Counted from the stretch's first letter, positions 34,908-43,556 are shown. The stretch: 64,000 bases of DNA from Lachnospiraceae bacterium (GCA_900766915.1 CAAFXE010000364.1:1-64000), one strand, 5' to 3'. A program made the numbers and translations. The notes: generated by a model not told the origin, from the sequence alone.

Positions 34908-35893
34908 TCAGTGTTATTATACCGGTATATAAAGTAGAAAACTATTTGAAAAGATGCGTGGACTCCGTGCTGACCCAGACCTACACCAATATGGAAATTC
35001 TGCTGATAGATGATGGGTCTCCCGATGAATGTCCAAAGCTTTGTGATGAATATGCAAAGATGGATGAAAGAATCCGTGTTTTTCATCAGGAAAATAAAGG
35101 CTTATCCGGGGCACGAAATACCGGTATTGACCAGGCAAAAGGAGAGTATCTGGCATTTCTGGACAGTGATGACAAATGGTCTCCCCGGTTTTTGGAGAGT
35201 CTTTACAGAGCCATAAAGAGTTATGATGCAGATATCAGCCAGTGCCGCTGGGAGTATATGCATGGGGATGAGCTGGAGGAAGCTTATGATCCCGAAGCCA
35301 AATGTGAATGCTTTACCGGAAGGGAAATGCTATCGAACCTCTATATTCAGACCGGCGCCTACTATGTGGTGGCATGGAACAAGCTCTATAAAAGAGAACT
35401 TTTTGCCAATATCCGCTACCCGGAAGGAAGGATCCATGAGGATGAGGCAACGACCTACAAATTGTTTGATCTGGCAAAAAAATGTGTATTTGTAGATAAT
35501 GCATTGTACGGATACTTTGTGGGCAGTGGAAGCACCAGTATTACGAGAAATTCTTTCAGCCTGAAAAAGTTAGATTGGAGAACTGCCAATCAAGAACGTG
35601 TAGCGTACTTTATAGAAAAGGATTATCGGGAGCTCATCGTTCCTGCAATCAAAGCCTGTAACGATGGCAGCATTGACCTTTACTTTAAGTGCCGGGATTT
35701 CTGTCCGGAAGCGAAGAAAGAGATGCAGGAAATCCGTCAGGGAGTCGGAAACAGTTTAAAACTGATCAAAAAGTATGGAAAGCTGCCACTGCAGACGATG
35801 ATTGGATATCGGATGTTTTCCCTGTTCCCGGGATTATATAGAAAACTGTTGGCTCACGTGGCAGACATGTCCCAGGTGGAGAAATACTCATAG
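34895..35893 (+). CDS. Family 2 glycosyltransferase
   Basis: 332 residues. PLISVIIPVYKVENYLKRCV opens the GT-A domain and LAFLDSDDKWSP holds the DxD. It resembles the preceding GT2 and the one at 36989, suggesting duplication within the cluster. GAGG at 34886-34889 supports the ATG at 34895 rather than the GTG at 34889. It ends the run that began upstream of cdaA; a strong terminator follows 11 bases later. Confidence 0.9.
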   Translation: MEPLISVIIPVYKVENYLKRCVDSVLTQTYTNMEILLIDDGSPDECPKLCDEYAKMDERIRVFHQENKGLSGARNTGIDQAKGEYLAFLDSDDKWSPRFLESLYRAIKSYDADISQCRWEYMHGDELEEAYDPEAKCECFTGREMLSNLYIQTGAYYVVAWNKLYKRELFANIRYPEGRIHEDEATTYKLFDLAKKCVFVDNALYGYFVGSGSTSITRNSFSLKKLDWRTANQERVAYFIEKDYRELIVPAIKACNDGSIDLYFKCRDFCPEAKKEMQEIRQGVGNSLKLIKKYGKLPLQTMIGYRMFSLFPGLYRKLLAHVADMSQVEKYS

Positions 35894-35904
35894 AGGAATA
35901 AAAG

Positions 35905-35935
35905 AAAAGGGTTGCTGATTGCAACCCTTTTGTGT
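35905..35935 (+). terminator. Terminator of the cdaA-to-GT2 run
   Basis: Perfect 11-bp stem AAAAGGGTTGC / GCAACCCTTTT with a TGATT loop followed by TGTGTT. Confidence 0.92.
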
Positions 35936-35952
35936 TAACTTAAAGTTAAGCA

Positions 35953-36084
35953 AATTTCTTGAAATCCTGATTCGAAAATTGGATTTCGTCTCTAACTATC
36001 TATGCAGAAAATTCTGCGTCTTTAAGAAATTCATGCTTTTTCCAAATTAATAGCAGGAGTTTCTTACAAGATAAGTGAACTCCT
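35953..36084 (+). promoter_or_regulatory. Multi-hairpin leader before the Rpn-like gene
   Basis: AATTTCTT (35953) pairs with AAGAAATT (36024-36031) and encloses two hairpins: GAAATCC/GGATTTC (35961-35987) and GCAGA/TCTGC (36004-36017), giving a three-way junction. A further hairpin AGGAGTT/AACTCCT (36055-36084) follows. AACTCCT could instead pair with the ribosome site AGGAGG at 36095, so alternative folds could control translation. No known riboswitch class is recognised. Confidence 0.4.
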
Positions 36085-36112
36085 AAAAATCAGAAGGAGG
36101 TTCACAGTAATA

Positions 36113-36973
36113 GTGGAAACAGAAGAGAAAACAATGCGTCAGTGGCATCCGGCATTTTTTGCTAGTTTGCAGATTGAACTTGAGAAAGAAGCACAGTATT
36201 TGAGTTTTGAGAGCGAGCATCAGCTTGGTACGAAACCAAAAGAAATTGATGTATTAGTGATTAAAAAAGATCCTAATGTATCTATTAAGAAGAATATAGG
36301 ACGAATATTCAAAACACATAATATTATGGAATACAAAAGTCCGGAAGATTATCTGAGTATAGACGACTTTTATAAAGTATATGGGTATGCCTGCTTTTAT
36401 AAAGCAGATACAACACATGTGGACGATATAAAGGCAGAAGATATCACGGTTTCTTATGTAAGTAAAGTTTACCCACATAAGGTCATAAAATATTTAGAAA
36501 AGGAATTGTTTTTGGAAGTAAAAAAGATAGAGCAGGGCATCTATTATGTCTATGGGCTGTGTTTTCCGGTTCAGTTTATTATTACCTCACGATTGACAGA
36601 AGAAGAAAATTTATGGCTGCATTGTCTGACGGATGACTTGAATAATCCTAAACAGGCAGAAAAATTATTGCAAGAATATGAGACTCATAGGCATGAAAAT
36701 TTGTATCAATCAACAATGAATATCATCATTGATGCAAATGAAGAGATTTTTAAGGAGGGGCAAAATATGTGCGAGGCATTATTAAGGATTTCGAGAGAAA
36801 ATCTAAAAGAGGAGTTTGAAGAAAGAGAAGCAAGAGGGGAAGCAAGAGGAAAGGAAGAAACTCTTTTATCCCTGGTGCATGATGGTGTATTAAGTGCATC
36901 AGAGGCTATGAAACGTCTTTCAATCAGTGAAGAGGAACTTGTTGAAAAAATAAATAAGATGTATGCAGTGTGA
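36113..36973 (+). CDS. Rpn/PD-(D/E)XK nuclease-family putative transposase-like protein
   Basis: 286 residues. The nuclease core has Glu near 22-25, Asp46 in PKEIDVLVI and E73-x-K75 in IMEYKSPEDY, the PD-(D/E)XK pattern. The C-terminus has EEREARGEARGKEE followed by a short helical domain, as in Rpn-like recombination-promoting nucleases. Such proteins are common in Lachnospiraceae, often in several copies, with unclear function. The start is GTG with AGAAGGAGG upstream; an ATG at 36134 is an alternative. The gene looks more AT-rich than its neighbours and is inserted between two GT2 genes, so recent gain is likely. Confidence 0.75.
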   Translation: METEEKTMRQWHPAFFASLQIELEKEAQYLSFESEHQLGTKPKEIDVLVIKKDPNVSIKKNIGRIFKTHNIMEYKSPEDYLSIDDFYKVYGYACFYKADTTHVDDIKAEDITVSYVSKVYPHKVIKYLEKELFLEVKKIEQGIYYVYGLCFPVQFIITSRLTEEENLWLHCLTDDLNNPKQAEKLLQEYETHRHENLYQSTMNIIIDANEEIFKEGQNMCEALLRISRENLKEEFEEREARGEARGKEETLLSLVHDGVLSASEAMKRLSISEEELVEKINKMYAV

Positions 36974-36988
36974 GGTACAGAAATAAGT

Positions 36989-38014
36989 ATGATAGATATT
37001 AGTGTAATCGTACCTGTATATAACGTAGAAGCTTTTCTGCCAAGGTGTATCGACAGCATTGTAAATCAGAAAAAAAAGAATCTGGAAATTATCCTCGTAG
37101 ATGACGGCGCGACCGATGGAAGTGGAAAAATCTGTGATGAATATGCCGGGAAAGATGAGCGTATTCGGGTTATTCATAAGGAAAACGGGGGACTTACCAG
37201 TGCATGGAAAGCGGGAGTGTCAGCAGCCAAAGGCCGTTATCTTGGATTTGTAGATAGTGATGACTGGATCGAGGCTGGCATGTATGAAAAGATGTGGGAG
37301 TCTGCCTGTAAATATAATTCTGATATGGTAGTATGTGGTCTTGTGTTTGACTATGAAGACACCTCAATCCCAAAGAGAAATGAGATATCCACATTTAAAA
37401 AAGAGTATTACAGCCGAAAAGAACTGGAAGAAATATTTCCAACTTTAATTAATGATGGACGATTTTTCGGACGTACTCTGCAGCCTGCCAGAGTGACAAA
37501 GCTTTACCGCAGGGAACTTGTAGAGCAGAATATGGATCTTTGCAGGGAAGAAGTGACGGTAGGAGAAGATATGCAGCTTACCTTACCTGTGATGCTGGAT
37601 GCAAAGAGCATGTCCGTAGTAAAAGACTTCTATCCATATCATTACTGGTTTAATCAGAAATCCATGACCGGAAAGTTTGATCCGAATTATCTGGACAAGA
37701 TTAAGGTCATGGAAAAACGATTAAAAGAGATCAGTGACCAAAAGGGCATTTACGACTTTTCACCTCAGATTACGAACGATTTCCTTGGACTGGCAGTCAT
37801 TGGATTAAAAAACGGAGTTGTTCGAAACACCGAGGGAAAGGAATCGGCACTTGAGGTTATCAGAAGGTACTGCGAAGACGAGAAAGTTCGTGAGGCATTG
37901 GAGAACCATACCATGGATCAGCTTCCGATCTCCATTCGGGTTTTCCTTATGCTCATGAAAGCACGGCAGTACCAGATCTGTTACTGGATTTGTAAATTGT
38001 TTTTCAAAAATTAA
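36989..38014 (+). CDS. Family 2 glycosyltransferase
   Basis: 341 residues. MIDISVIVPVYNVEAFLPRC and LGFVDSDDWIEAGMYEKMW define the GT-A domain and DxD. It is closest in layout to the GT2 at 34895 (shared GKICDEYAGKDERIRVIHKE-type segment). The C-terminal half is variable and likely sets acceptor choice. It starts 15 bases after the Rpn-like gene and ends next to the paired structured repeats A2/A3. Confidence 0.9.
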   Translation: MIDISVIVPVYNVEAFLPRCIDSIVNQKKKNLEIILVDDGATDGSGKICDEYAGKDERIRVIHKENGGLTSAWKAGVSAAKGRYLGFVDSDDWIEAGMYEKMWESACKYNSDMVVCGLVFDYEDTSIPKRNEISTFKKEYYSRKELEEIFPTLINDGRFFGRTLQPARVTKLYRRELVEQNMDLCREEVTVGEDMQLTLPVMLDAKSMSVVKDFYPYHYWFNQKSMTGKFDPNYLDKIKVMEKRLKEISDQKGIYDFSPQITNDFLGLAVIGLKNGVVRNTEGKESALEVIRRYCEDEKVREALENHTMDQLPISIRVFLMLMKARQYQICYWICKLFFKN

Positions 38015-38033
38015 TTTTTGTCTTTCACGATAC

Positions 38034-38198
38034 GCCCATACACCTTCAACTACCCCACATTGCAGGGTCGCTTCTCTTCAACTATCTCTAAGAACTTCTA
38101 AATGCTCACAGGAGAGCCTGTTTCGCATAGAAGTTCTAAGAGAGGATTTTCAGACGCGCTCCCTTGACACAATGTGGTGCAGTTGAAAGTGCATGGGC
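38034..38198 (-). repeat. Structured repeat family A, copy A2 (reverse orientation)
   Basis: The closing helix is long: 38034-38062 pairs with 38170-38198 (about 24 of 29 positions). The core arms 38086-38100 and 38128-38142 enclose ACAGG-AGAG-CCTGT at 38108-38121. GAAAATCC, TCAAGG and a CCCTGC block, read on the minus strand, are shared with the other copies. Helix sequences differ from A1, A3 and A4 but keep pairing. Confidence 0.85.
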
Positions 38199-38248
38199 TG
38201 TTTCCTGGAAAAATTTAATTATTATATTTGACAATTTTTCAACCAACA

Positions 38249-38414
38249 GGTAGCCGCAGGGTACTTCCACCTCGAAGCGTCAAGCCAAAGGAGGCGGAAA
38301 ATCCATTCCTAGAAACACTCCGCGAAACAGGCTCTCCTGTGAGCGGCTAGTGTTTCTTGGAATTAGTTGGAGCCGACGACGCCTGCGAAGAGGGGGAAGT
38401 GCCATGTGGTTACC
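38249..38414 (+). repeat. Structured repeat family A, copy A3
   Basis: The closing helix 38249-38272 pairs with 38391-38414. Core arms 38306-38319 and 38349-38362 enclose ACAGG-CTCT-CCTGT at 38327-38340. Conserved blocks are CGAAGCGTCAAGCC, GGCGGAAAATCC, TAGTTGGAGCCGACGACG and CCTGCGAAG. It lies 50 bases from A2 in opposite orientation, between convergent genes. Confidence 0.88.
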
Positions 38415-38440
38415 GTGTCGGGTGAGGAAATGATTCCACT

Positions 38441-39229
38441 TTAATTGTCCACCCCCGCGATAATCTTGGGGATATTTCCAAGGGCAGCAGCCGTATCCGT
38501 AAAGGAACTGCAGTAGCTGCCGATAATCTTTTTGCATCTGGACAGGCAGTAGAGATCTAAAAGTGCATCGTACATGCCATCCAGAGAATCTCTTCGAAGG
38601 GTACGATTTTCATTGGAAACAATGCGTCCCGGAAAAGTCTTTCGAAGAAAAGCCTCTTCTTCCTTGTCGTCGGTGGCAAGGAAAAACTTTACAGAAGGGT
38701 TCGCCTTAATCTCACGATTCATCAGATCCACAAAGTTTTCCGTCTTACTGTAAGCAATGGAATTGATCTGATCGGTTCTTCGAATGTGCACACTCACCAT
38801 GTCATCCGTAAAGTGCGCAGTCACCTCATCAATGCGTTTCTGCAAAGCATCCGTTGGTTTAAATAATTTAAAATATTCATCTGCCAGATAAAAGTGTTCC
38901 CAGGTAAAAATATAGGCCGGCAGTCGGATAGATTCAAAAAAGTCCTGATCTAAGGTTCCGTCTGTTGTGTGATTTTCAATGTCCTCATTGGAAATCCGTG
39001 TGCGGGCTGTCAGCTGATACCAAAGCTTTCGAAGATCCTTTAAAGAAGAAAAATTAATGACCTTAAATTCTTTTACCGGCTGAAATAAGCTCTCATATGG
39101 GGCGTTTAGTTCATCTGCACAGTACCAGAGTACCAAAAGCTTACATCCTTTACGTCTGGCAAGCTCCAGAGAGGAATTAATCACCCGCATTCTATTGCAC
39201 AAACCGCCGGAAGGTTGTATTATTACCAT
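38441..39229 (-). CDS. Fucosyltransferase-like (GT11/GT23-type) protein
   Basis: 262 residues. PSGGLCNRMRVINSSLELA at 6-24 is the N-terminal glycine/Asn-Arg loop and VSVHIRRTD near 144-152 is the GDP-fucose-binding HxRRxD-type motif shared by alpha-1,2, alpha-1,6 and O-fucosyltransferases. The late segment GSYCSSFTDTAAALG is also family-like. It is divergent from fkp, which makes GDP-fucose, and this strongly supports a fucosyltransferase role at the cytoplasmic face. Linkage type cannot be told. AAAGGA precedes the ATG. The stop lies 27 bases from repeat A3. Confidence 0.78.
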   Translation of the reverse strand: MVIIQPSGGLCNRMRVINSSLELARRKGCKLLVLWYCADELNAPYESLFQPVKEFKVINFSSLKDLRKLWYQLTARTRISNEDIENHTTDGTLDQDFFESIRLPAYIFTWEHFYLADEYFKLFKPTDALQKRIDEVTAHFTDDMVSVHIRRTDQINSIAYSKTENFVDLMNREIKANPSVKFFLATDDKEEEAFLRKTFPGRIVSNENRTLRRDSLDGMYDALLDLYCLSRCKKIIGSYCSSFTDTAAALGNIPKIIAGVDN

Positions 39230-39263
39230 AAGTGTATCCTTTCATATATCGTGGGGATATTGC

Positions 39264-39289
39264 GTTACTGGAACGCAGTGAACAGTAAC
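39264..39289 (+). repeat. Repeat family B, minimal copy B5
   Basis: GTTACTG ... CAGTAAC with GTGAACAG inside matches the ends of the family B elements with almost no interior. It sits in the divergent fucosyltransferase-fkp promoter region and could form a hairpin there. Confidence 0.45.
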
Positions 39290-39320
39290 ATACTATAGTT
39301 ATAACACAAAAGGAGTTCCT

Positions 39321-42300
39321 ATGAAACCTGAAAAAATGAAAAACTTATTCTTAAGTCAAAGCTACGAGGATGCGTGGACAGACTACGAGAAATCCTTAAA
39401 GAAAAGATACTTTATCCACTGGGATTATGTGATCTTAACAGCATCTAATGAGGATCAGGCCAAAGCCTTTGAAGAGCAGATCAGCTTCCGATTGGAGCAG
39501 GGACTTCTTCCAAAGCAGACCACTTATGCGGTGCTGCCTGACCCGGATGGAAAGCGTGTGGGTTCCGGTGGAGCAACCTTCAATGTCATGAAATATATCA
39601 GAGAGCACAGCGAAAGCAAAGATTGCTTTAAAGATAAGAGAATCCTGGTCATTCATTCCGGTGGAGATTCCAAGCGTGTACCACAGTATTCTGCCTGCGG
39701 TAAATTATTTTCCCCGGTGCCAAGAGAGCTTCCTGATGGAAGACGTTCCACCCTGTTTGATGAATTTATCATCGGCATGTCCGGCATGCCTTCCCGATTT
39801 AAAGAAGGAATGCTGATCTTATCCGGTGACGTACTTTTGTTATTTAATCCGTTGCAGATCGATTTTCAGTTCAATGGGGCAGCAGCTATTTCTATCAAAG
39901 AGCATGTGGAGACCGGAAAGAATCACGGCGTCTTTTTGGGAGATGAGAGCGGTTATGTAAGACAGTTTCTGCATAAAATGTCTGTAGAAAAGCTTACAGA
40001 GGTAGGGGCAGTTAACGCTCATGGCAATGTGGACATCGACACTGGCGCCATTATGCTGGATCACAATCTTTTAAATGCACTTTTTGGCCTTATCAGCACC
40101 GACGGGGAAGTAGACCCGGTAAAATTTGCAAAATTTGTTAATGATAAAGCAAGAATCAGCTTTTACGGTGACTTTTTATATCCATTGGCATCAGAATCCA
40201 CTTATGAGCAGTATTTAAAAGAAAAACCGGAAGGTGCTTTTTGTACCGAGCTGGAGGAATGCCGTAAAATTTTATGGGATACTTTGAGCCCATTTAGTTT
40301 AAAGCTTTTATGCCTGTCTCCGGCACAGTTCATTCATTTTGGAACGACCAGGGAACTTCTTCATCTGGTGACAGAGGGAGTAGACGACTACGAGTTCCTT
40401 GGCTGGAAGAGCCAGGTGTTTGGCGTAGAAGGCAACGGCGGCAACTGTGCCTACAGTAACAGCTACATTCAGGAGGGAGCCGTTGTCAGCTCCAAATCCT
40501 ATATTGAAGACAGCTATCTTTACGGAGATACCCATATTTCCGAAGGCTGTGTCATTTCCGGTGTGACCTTAAAAGGTAAGAATGTACCGGCGGGTGTGAC
40601 CCTTCACGGCTTAAAGCTTCGCAATGGTAAATTTGTGGTACGTGTTTACGGAACCCTGGACAACCCCAAGGGATATTTAGAGGATAATGCACCATTTTTA
40701 AATACTACCATGAAGGAAATGCCAAAGCTTTTGGGACTTTCTATAGAAGAACTCTGGGGCGAGGAAGAACCATACCTGTGGTTTGCGAAGCTCTATCCGG
40801 TATGTGATTCCGTTGAGGAAGCCGTGACAGAAAGCTTAAAACTGGTAGAGGTTTTAGCAGGAAGAGAAAAGGTTTCGTCAGAATATAGAAACAGCCGGCG
40901 AATGAGTCTTTATGAAAGCTTTAATGAAGCAGATACGACGCAGATGCTGGCATGGCAGGAAAATCTGGAGAAAAAAATTCGGGTATCCAGATTTTTAAAA
41001 GCCATTGACGAGAGAAAAGAGATTGAAGAGGCAGCCAAAGCCTTTGGAAGCAAAGGTGTAGGAGAGAAGCATCTTCAGGAGCTTTTGGAAATTGCAAAAG
41101 ATGCAGATTTTAGCAGAAAGATGCGCATCTATTATTATCTTTCCAGGATGACAGACGGACATGTCAGTGAAGACCTGGAGACTGCCTGCTTCCAGTATAT
41201 TTGTAAGGAATTATATGATGCAGTCGTTGCAGACATTGACTGTGAGGAACAATACCATATTGCAAATGATGAGGTGACCATCGAGCTTCCGGTTCGTGTA
41301 AACTTTGGCGGCGGCTGGTCTGATACACCGCCATATTGTAACGAGCATGGTGGAACTGTTTTAAATGCAGCCATCAGCTTAAATGGAAGGCTGCCTATCG
41401 TAGCAGAGGTAAAAAGAATCAATAAACCGGCAGTAGTGCTTGCAAGCACGGACCTTGGGGCAGAGGCGGATTTTACAGATATGAAGGAGCTTCAAAACTG
41501 TCACGATCCATTTGATACCTTTGCACTTCATAAAGCAGCACTCATTGCCTGTGGCATTATCCCAAGAGAGGGAGAATATAGCTTAGAGCAGCTTTTGAAA
41601 AAAGTGGGCGGAGGACTTTATCTGTCCACAGCTGTGCGTGGAATTCCGAAAGGCTCCGGACTTGGTACCAGTTCTATGCTGGCAGCAGCCTGTGTGAAAG
41701 GTATTTTTGAATTTATTGGGAAAGACATCAGTGAAAATGAGCTGTATTCCCGTGTGCTTTGCATGGAACAGATCATGAGTACCGGCGGTGGCTGGCAGGA
41801 TCAGGTGGGAGGTCTTACTTCCGGCGTGAAGCTTGTGCATACCGTACCGGGTATTAAGCAAAATATTCAGGTGGATCATATTGTAATTCCTGAGGAAGCA
41901 AAAAGAGAGCTTCAGGAACGTTTTGCCCTGATCTACACGGGACAGAGACGACTGGCCAGAAATCTCTTAAGAGAAGTTGTGGGCGGTTACATCGGTTCCC
42001 GTAAAAACTCCATCGATGTGTTATATGAGATCCAGAAGAGCGCCATTTTGATGAAGTTTGAGTTGGAAAAAGGAAACATTGATGCCTTTGCCAGACTTCT
42101 GGATGAACACTGGGAGCTTTCCAAACGATTGGATGGGGGCTGCACCAATACCTGTATTGACCAGATCTTCTTAAGCGTAGAAGATATGCTGGATGCGAAA
42201 ATGATCTGCGGTGCCGGCGGCGGTGGATTTTTGCAGGTCATCCTGAAAAAAGGCTATACAAAGGATGACTTAAGTAAGAGAATCCAAAGCGTATTCCAGG

Positions 42301-42338
42301 ATAGCGGTGTAGCTGTCTGGGATTGCGAACTGATTTAA
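39321..42338 (+). CDS. fkp: Bifunctional L-fucokinase / GDP-L-fucose pyrophosphorylase
   Basis: 1005 residues. The N-terminal half is the guanylyltransferase (GKRVGSGGATFNVMKYI near 75; HSGGDSKRVPQYSACGKLF near 112, sugar-nucleotide binding), then a beta-helix linker. The C-terminal half is a GHMP kinase (VNFGGGWSDTPPY near 657, GSGLGTSSMLAAAC near 778, GAGGGGFLQVI near 966). It turns salvaged L-fucose into Fuc-1-P and then GDP-fucose. In Bacteroides, Fkp feeds capsule and glycoprotein fucosylation, which helps gut colonisation. AAAGGAG precedes the ATG. The adjacent divergent fucosyltransferase completes a minimal pathway. Confidence 0.93.
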   Translation: MKPEKMKNLFLSQSYEDAWTDYEKSLKKRYFIHWDYVILTASNEDQAKAFEEQISFRLEQGLLPKQTTYAVLPDPDGKRVGSGGATFNVMKYIREHSESKDCFKDKRILVIHSGGDSKRVPQYSACGKLFSPVPRELPDGRRSTLFDEFIIGMSGMPSRFKEGMLILSGDVLLLFNPLQIDFQFNGAAAISIKEHVETGKNHGVFLGDESGYVRQFLHKMSVEKLTEVGAVNAHGNVDIDTGAIMLDHNLLNALFGLISTDGEVDPVKFAKFVNDKARISFYGDFLYPLASESTYEQYLKEKPEGAFCTELEECRKILWDTLSPFSLKLLCLSPAQFIHFGTTRELLHLVTEGVDDYEFLGWKSQVFGVEGNGGNCAYSNSYIQEGAVVSSKSYIEDSYLYGDTHISEGCVISGVTLKGKNVPAGVTLHGLKLRNGKFVVRVYGTLDNPKGYLEDNAPFLNTTMKEMPKLLGLSIEELWGEEEPYLWFAKLYPVCDSVEEAVTESLKLVEVLAGREKVSSEYRNSRRMSLYESFNEADTTQMLAWQENLEKKIRVSRFLKAIDERKEIEEAAKAFGSKGVGEKHLQELLEIAKDADFSRKMRIYYYLSRMTDGHVSEDLETACFQYICKELYDAVVADIDCEEQYHIANDEVTIELPVRVNFGGGWSDTPPYCNEHGGTVLNAAISLNGRLPIVAEVKRINKPAVVLASTDLGAEADFTDMKELQNCHDPFDTFALHKAALIACGIIPREGEYSLEQLLKKVGGGLYLSTAVRGIPKGSGLGTSSMLAAACVKGIFEFIGKDISENELYSRVLCMEQIMSTGGGWQDQVGGLTSGVKLVHTVPGIKQNIQVDHIVIPEEAKRELQERFALIYTGQRRLARNLLREVVGGYIGSRKNSIDVLYEIQKSAILMKFELEKGNIDAFARLLDEHWELSKRLDGGCTNTCIDQIFLSVEDMLDAKMICGAGGGGFLQVILKKGYTKDDLSKRIQSVFQDSGVAVWDCELI

Positions 42339-42353
42339 AATGAGGATACTGTT

Positions 42354-43556
42354 TTGAAAATAGCACAGATTAATACGGTATGCGGCAACGGAAGTGTGGG
42401 CCGCATTACCGTGGATATTTATCATGCCCTGAAAAAGGCCGGGCATGAGGGGAAGATTTTTTACGGACGAAGAATGGCACCGGAAGGCGTAGATGCAGAG
42501 CGTATAGGAACTAATCCGGATATGGGAATCCATGTGCTGTCTACCTTCTTTAACGGAACCCACGGATTTGCTTCTACAAAGCAGACAGAAAAGCTGATTG
42601 AGAAGCTTCAAAATTATGACCCGGATCTCATCCACCTTCATAACATCCATGGATTTTATCTCAATGTGGAAAAGCTTTTTGCCTATTTAAAGGCAAGTGG
42701 AAAGCCGGTGATCTGGACCCTTCATGACTGTTGGAGCTTTACGGGACATTGTGCTTATTTTGACTATGTGCAGTGTGACAGGTGGAAAACAGGGTGCCAT
42801 AACTGTCCCCAGTATCGGAACTCTTACCCTTACGCATTATTTAAAGACGCAAGCGGTGAGAATTATTCCAGAAAACGGGAAGCCTTTTTAGGGGTGGAGA
42901 ATCTTACCATTGTTACACCTTCTAAGTGGCTGGCAGCGTTGGTAAAAGAGTCCTTTTTAAAGGAATACCCTGTGAGAGTCATTCCCAATGGCATTGATCT
43001 GGAAAAATTTGTACCACAGGAAGCAAAGGCGGATGGAAAGCACCTCATTCTGGGTGTCGCTAATGTGTGGGATCGCAGGAAAGGCCTGGAATATATGAAG
43101 GAGCTTCATGAAATGCTGGATCCGGATAAATATGAGATTGCTGTGGTAGGCGTGAGCAAAAAACAGAAAAAAGACCTTCCAAAGGGAATGATCGGAATCG
43201 AACATACGAAAAATGTGGAAGAGCTCATGGAGCTTTATTCGAGAGCCAGTGTTTATGTAAATCCTACCCTGGAGGACAATTTCCCTACCACAAACCTGGA
43301 GGCTTTGGCCTGTGGAACACCGGTGGTCACTTTCGCAACCGGGGGAAGTGTGGAAGCCGTGGACGAATCCTGCGGAAAAATCGTACCTCAAAGGGACATG
43401 GCAAAGCTCAAAGAAGCAGTGCTGGAGCTTTGCAAAAAGAGAGAAGAAATGAGAGAGGCATGCAGAAAGCGAGCCCTTGATTTTAATAAATATGACAGAT
43501 TTGGAGAATATTTAACTCTATATGAAGAAAGTATCGATCATCACCACCACCTATAA
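42354..43556 (+). CDS. Family 4 (GT-B) glycosyltransferase
   Basis: 400 residues. The N-terminal Rossmann domain starts LKIAQINTVCGNGSVGRI, with HLHNIHGFY and HDCWSFTGHC typical of this GT4 subgroup. The C-terminal donor domain has GVANVWDRRKGLEY and the EX7E region SVYVNPTLEDNFPTTNLEAL near 293-312. Retaining transfer from a nucleotide sugar is expected. The start is TTG supported by GAGGA 7 bases upstream. It overlaps the following GT2 by 35 bases, so the two are co-translated. Confidence 0.88.
   Translation: MKIAQINTVCGNGSVGRITVDIYHALKKAGHEGKIFYGRRMAPEGVDAERIGTNPDMGIHVLSTFFNGTHGFASTKQTEKLIEKLQNYDPDLIHLHNIHGFYLNVEKLFAYLKASGKPVIWTLHDCWSFTGHCAYFDYVQCDRWKTGCHNCPQYRNSYPYALFKDASGENYSRKREAFLGVENLTIVTPSKWLAALVKESFLKEYPVRVIPNGIDLEKFVPQEAKADGKHLILGVANVWDRRKGLEYMKELHEMLDPDKYEIAVVGVSKKQKKDLPKGMIGIEHTKNVEELMELYSRASVYVNPTLEDNFPTTNLEALACGTPVVTFATGGSVEAVDESCGKIVPQRDMAKLKEAVLELCKKREEMREACRKRALDFNKYDRFGEYLTLYEESIDHHHHL

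Noticed and set aside
38034..38414. Idea that the paired A2/A3 elements are a CRISPR array or IS ends
   Set aside because: Only two units with different arms and opposite orientation, no regular spacers, no transposase between them.
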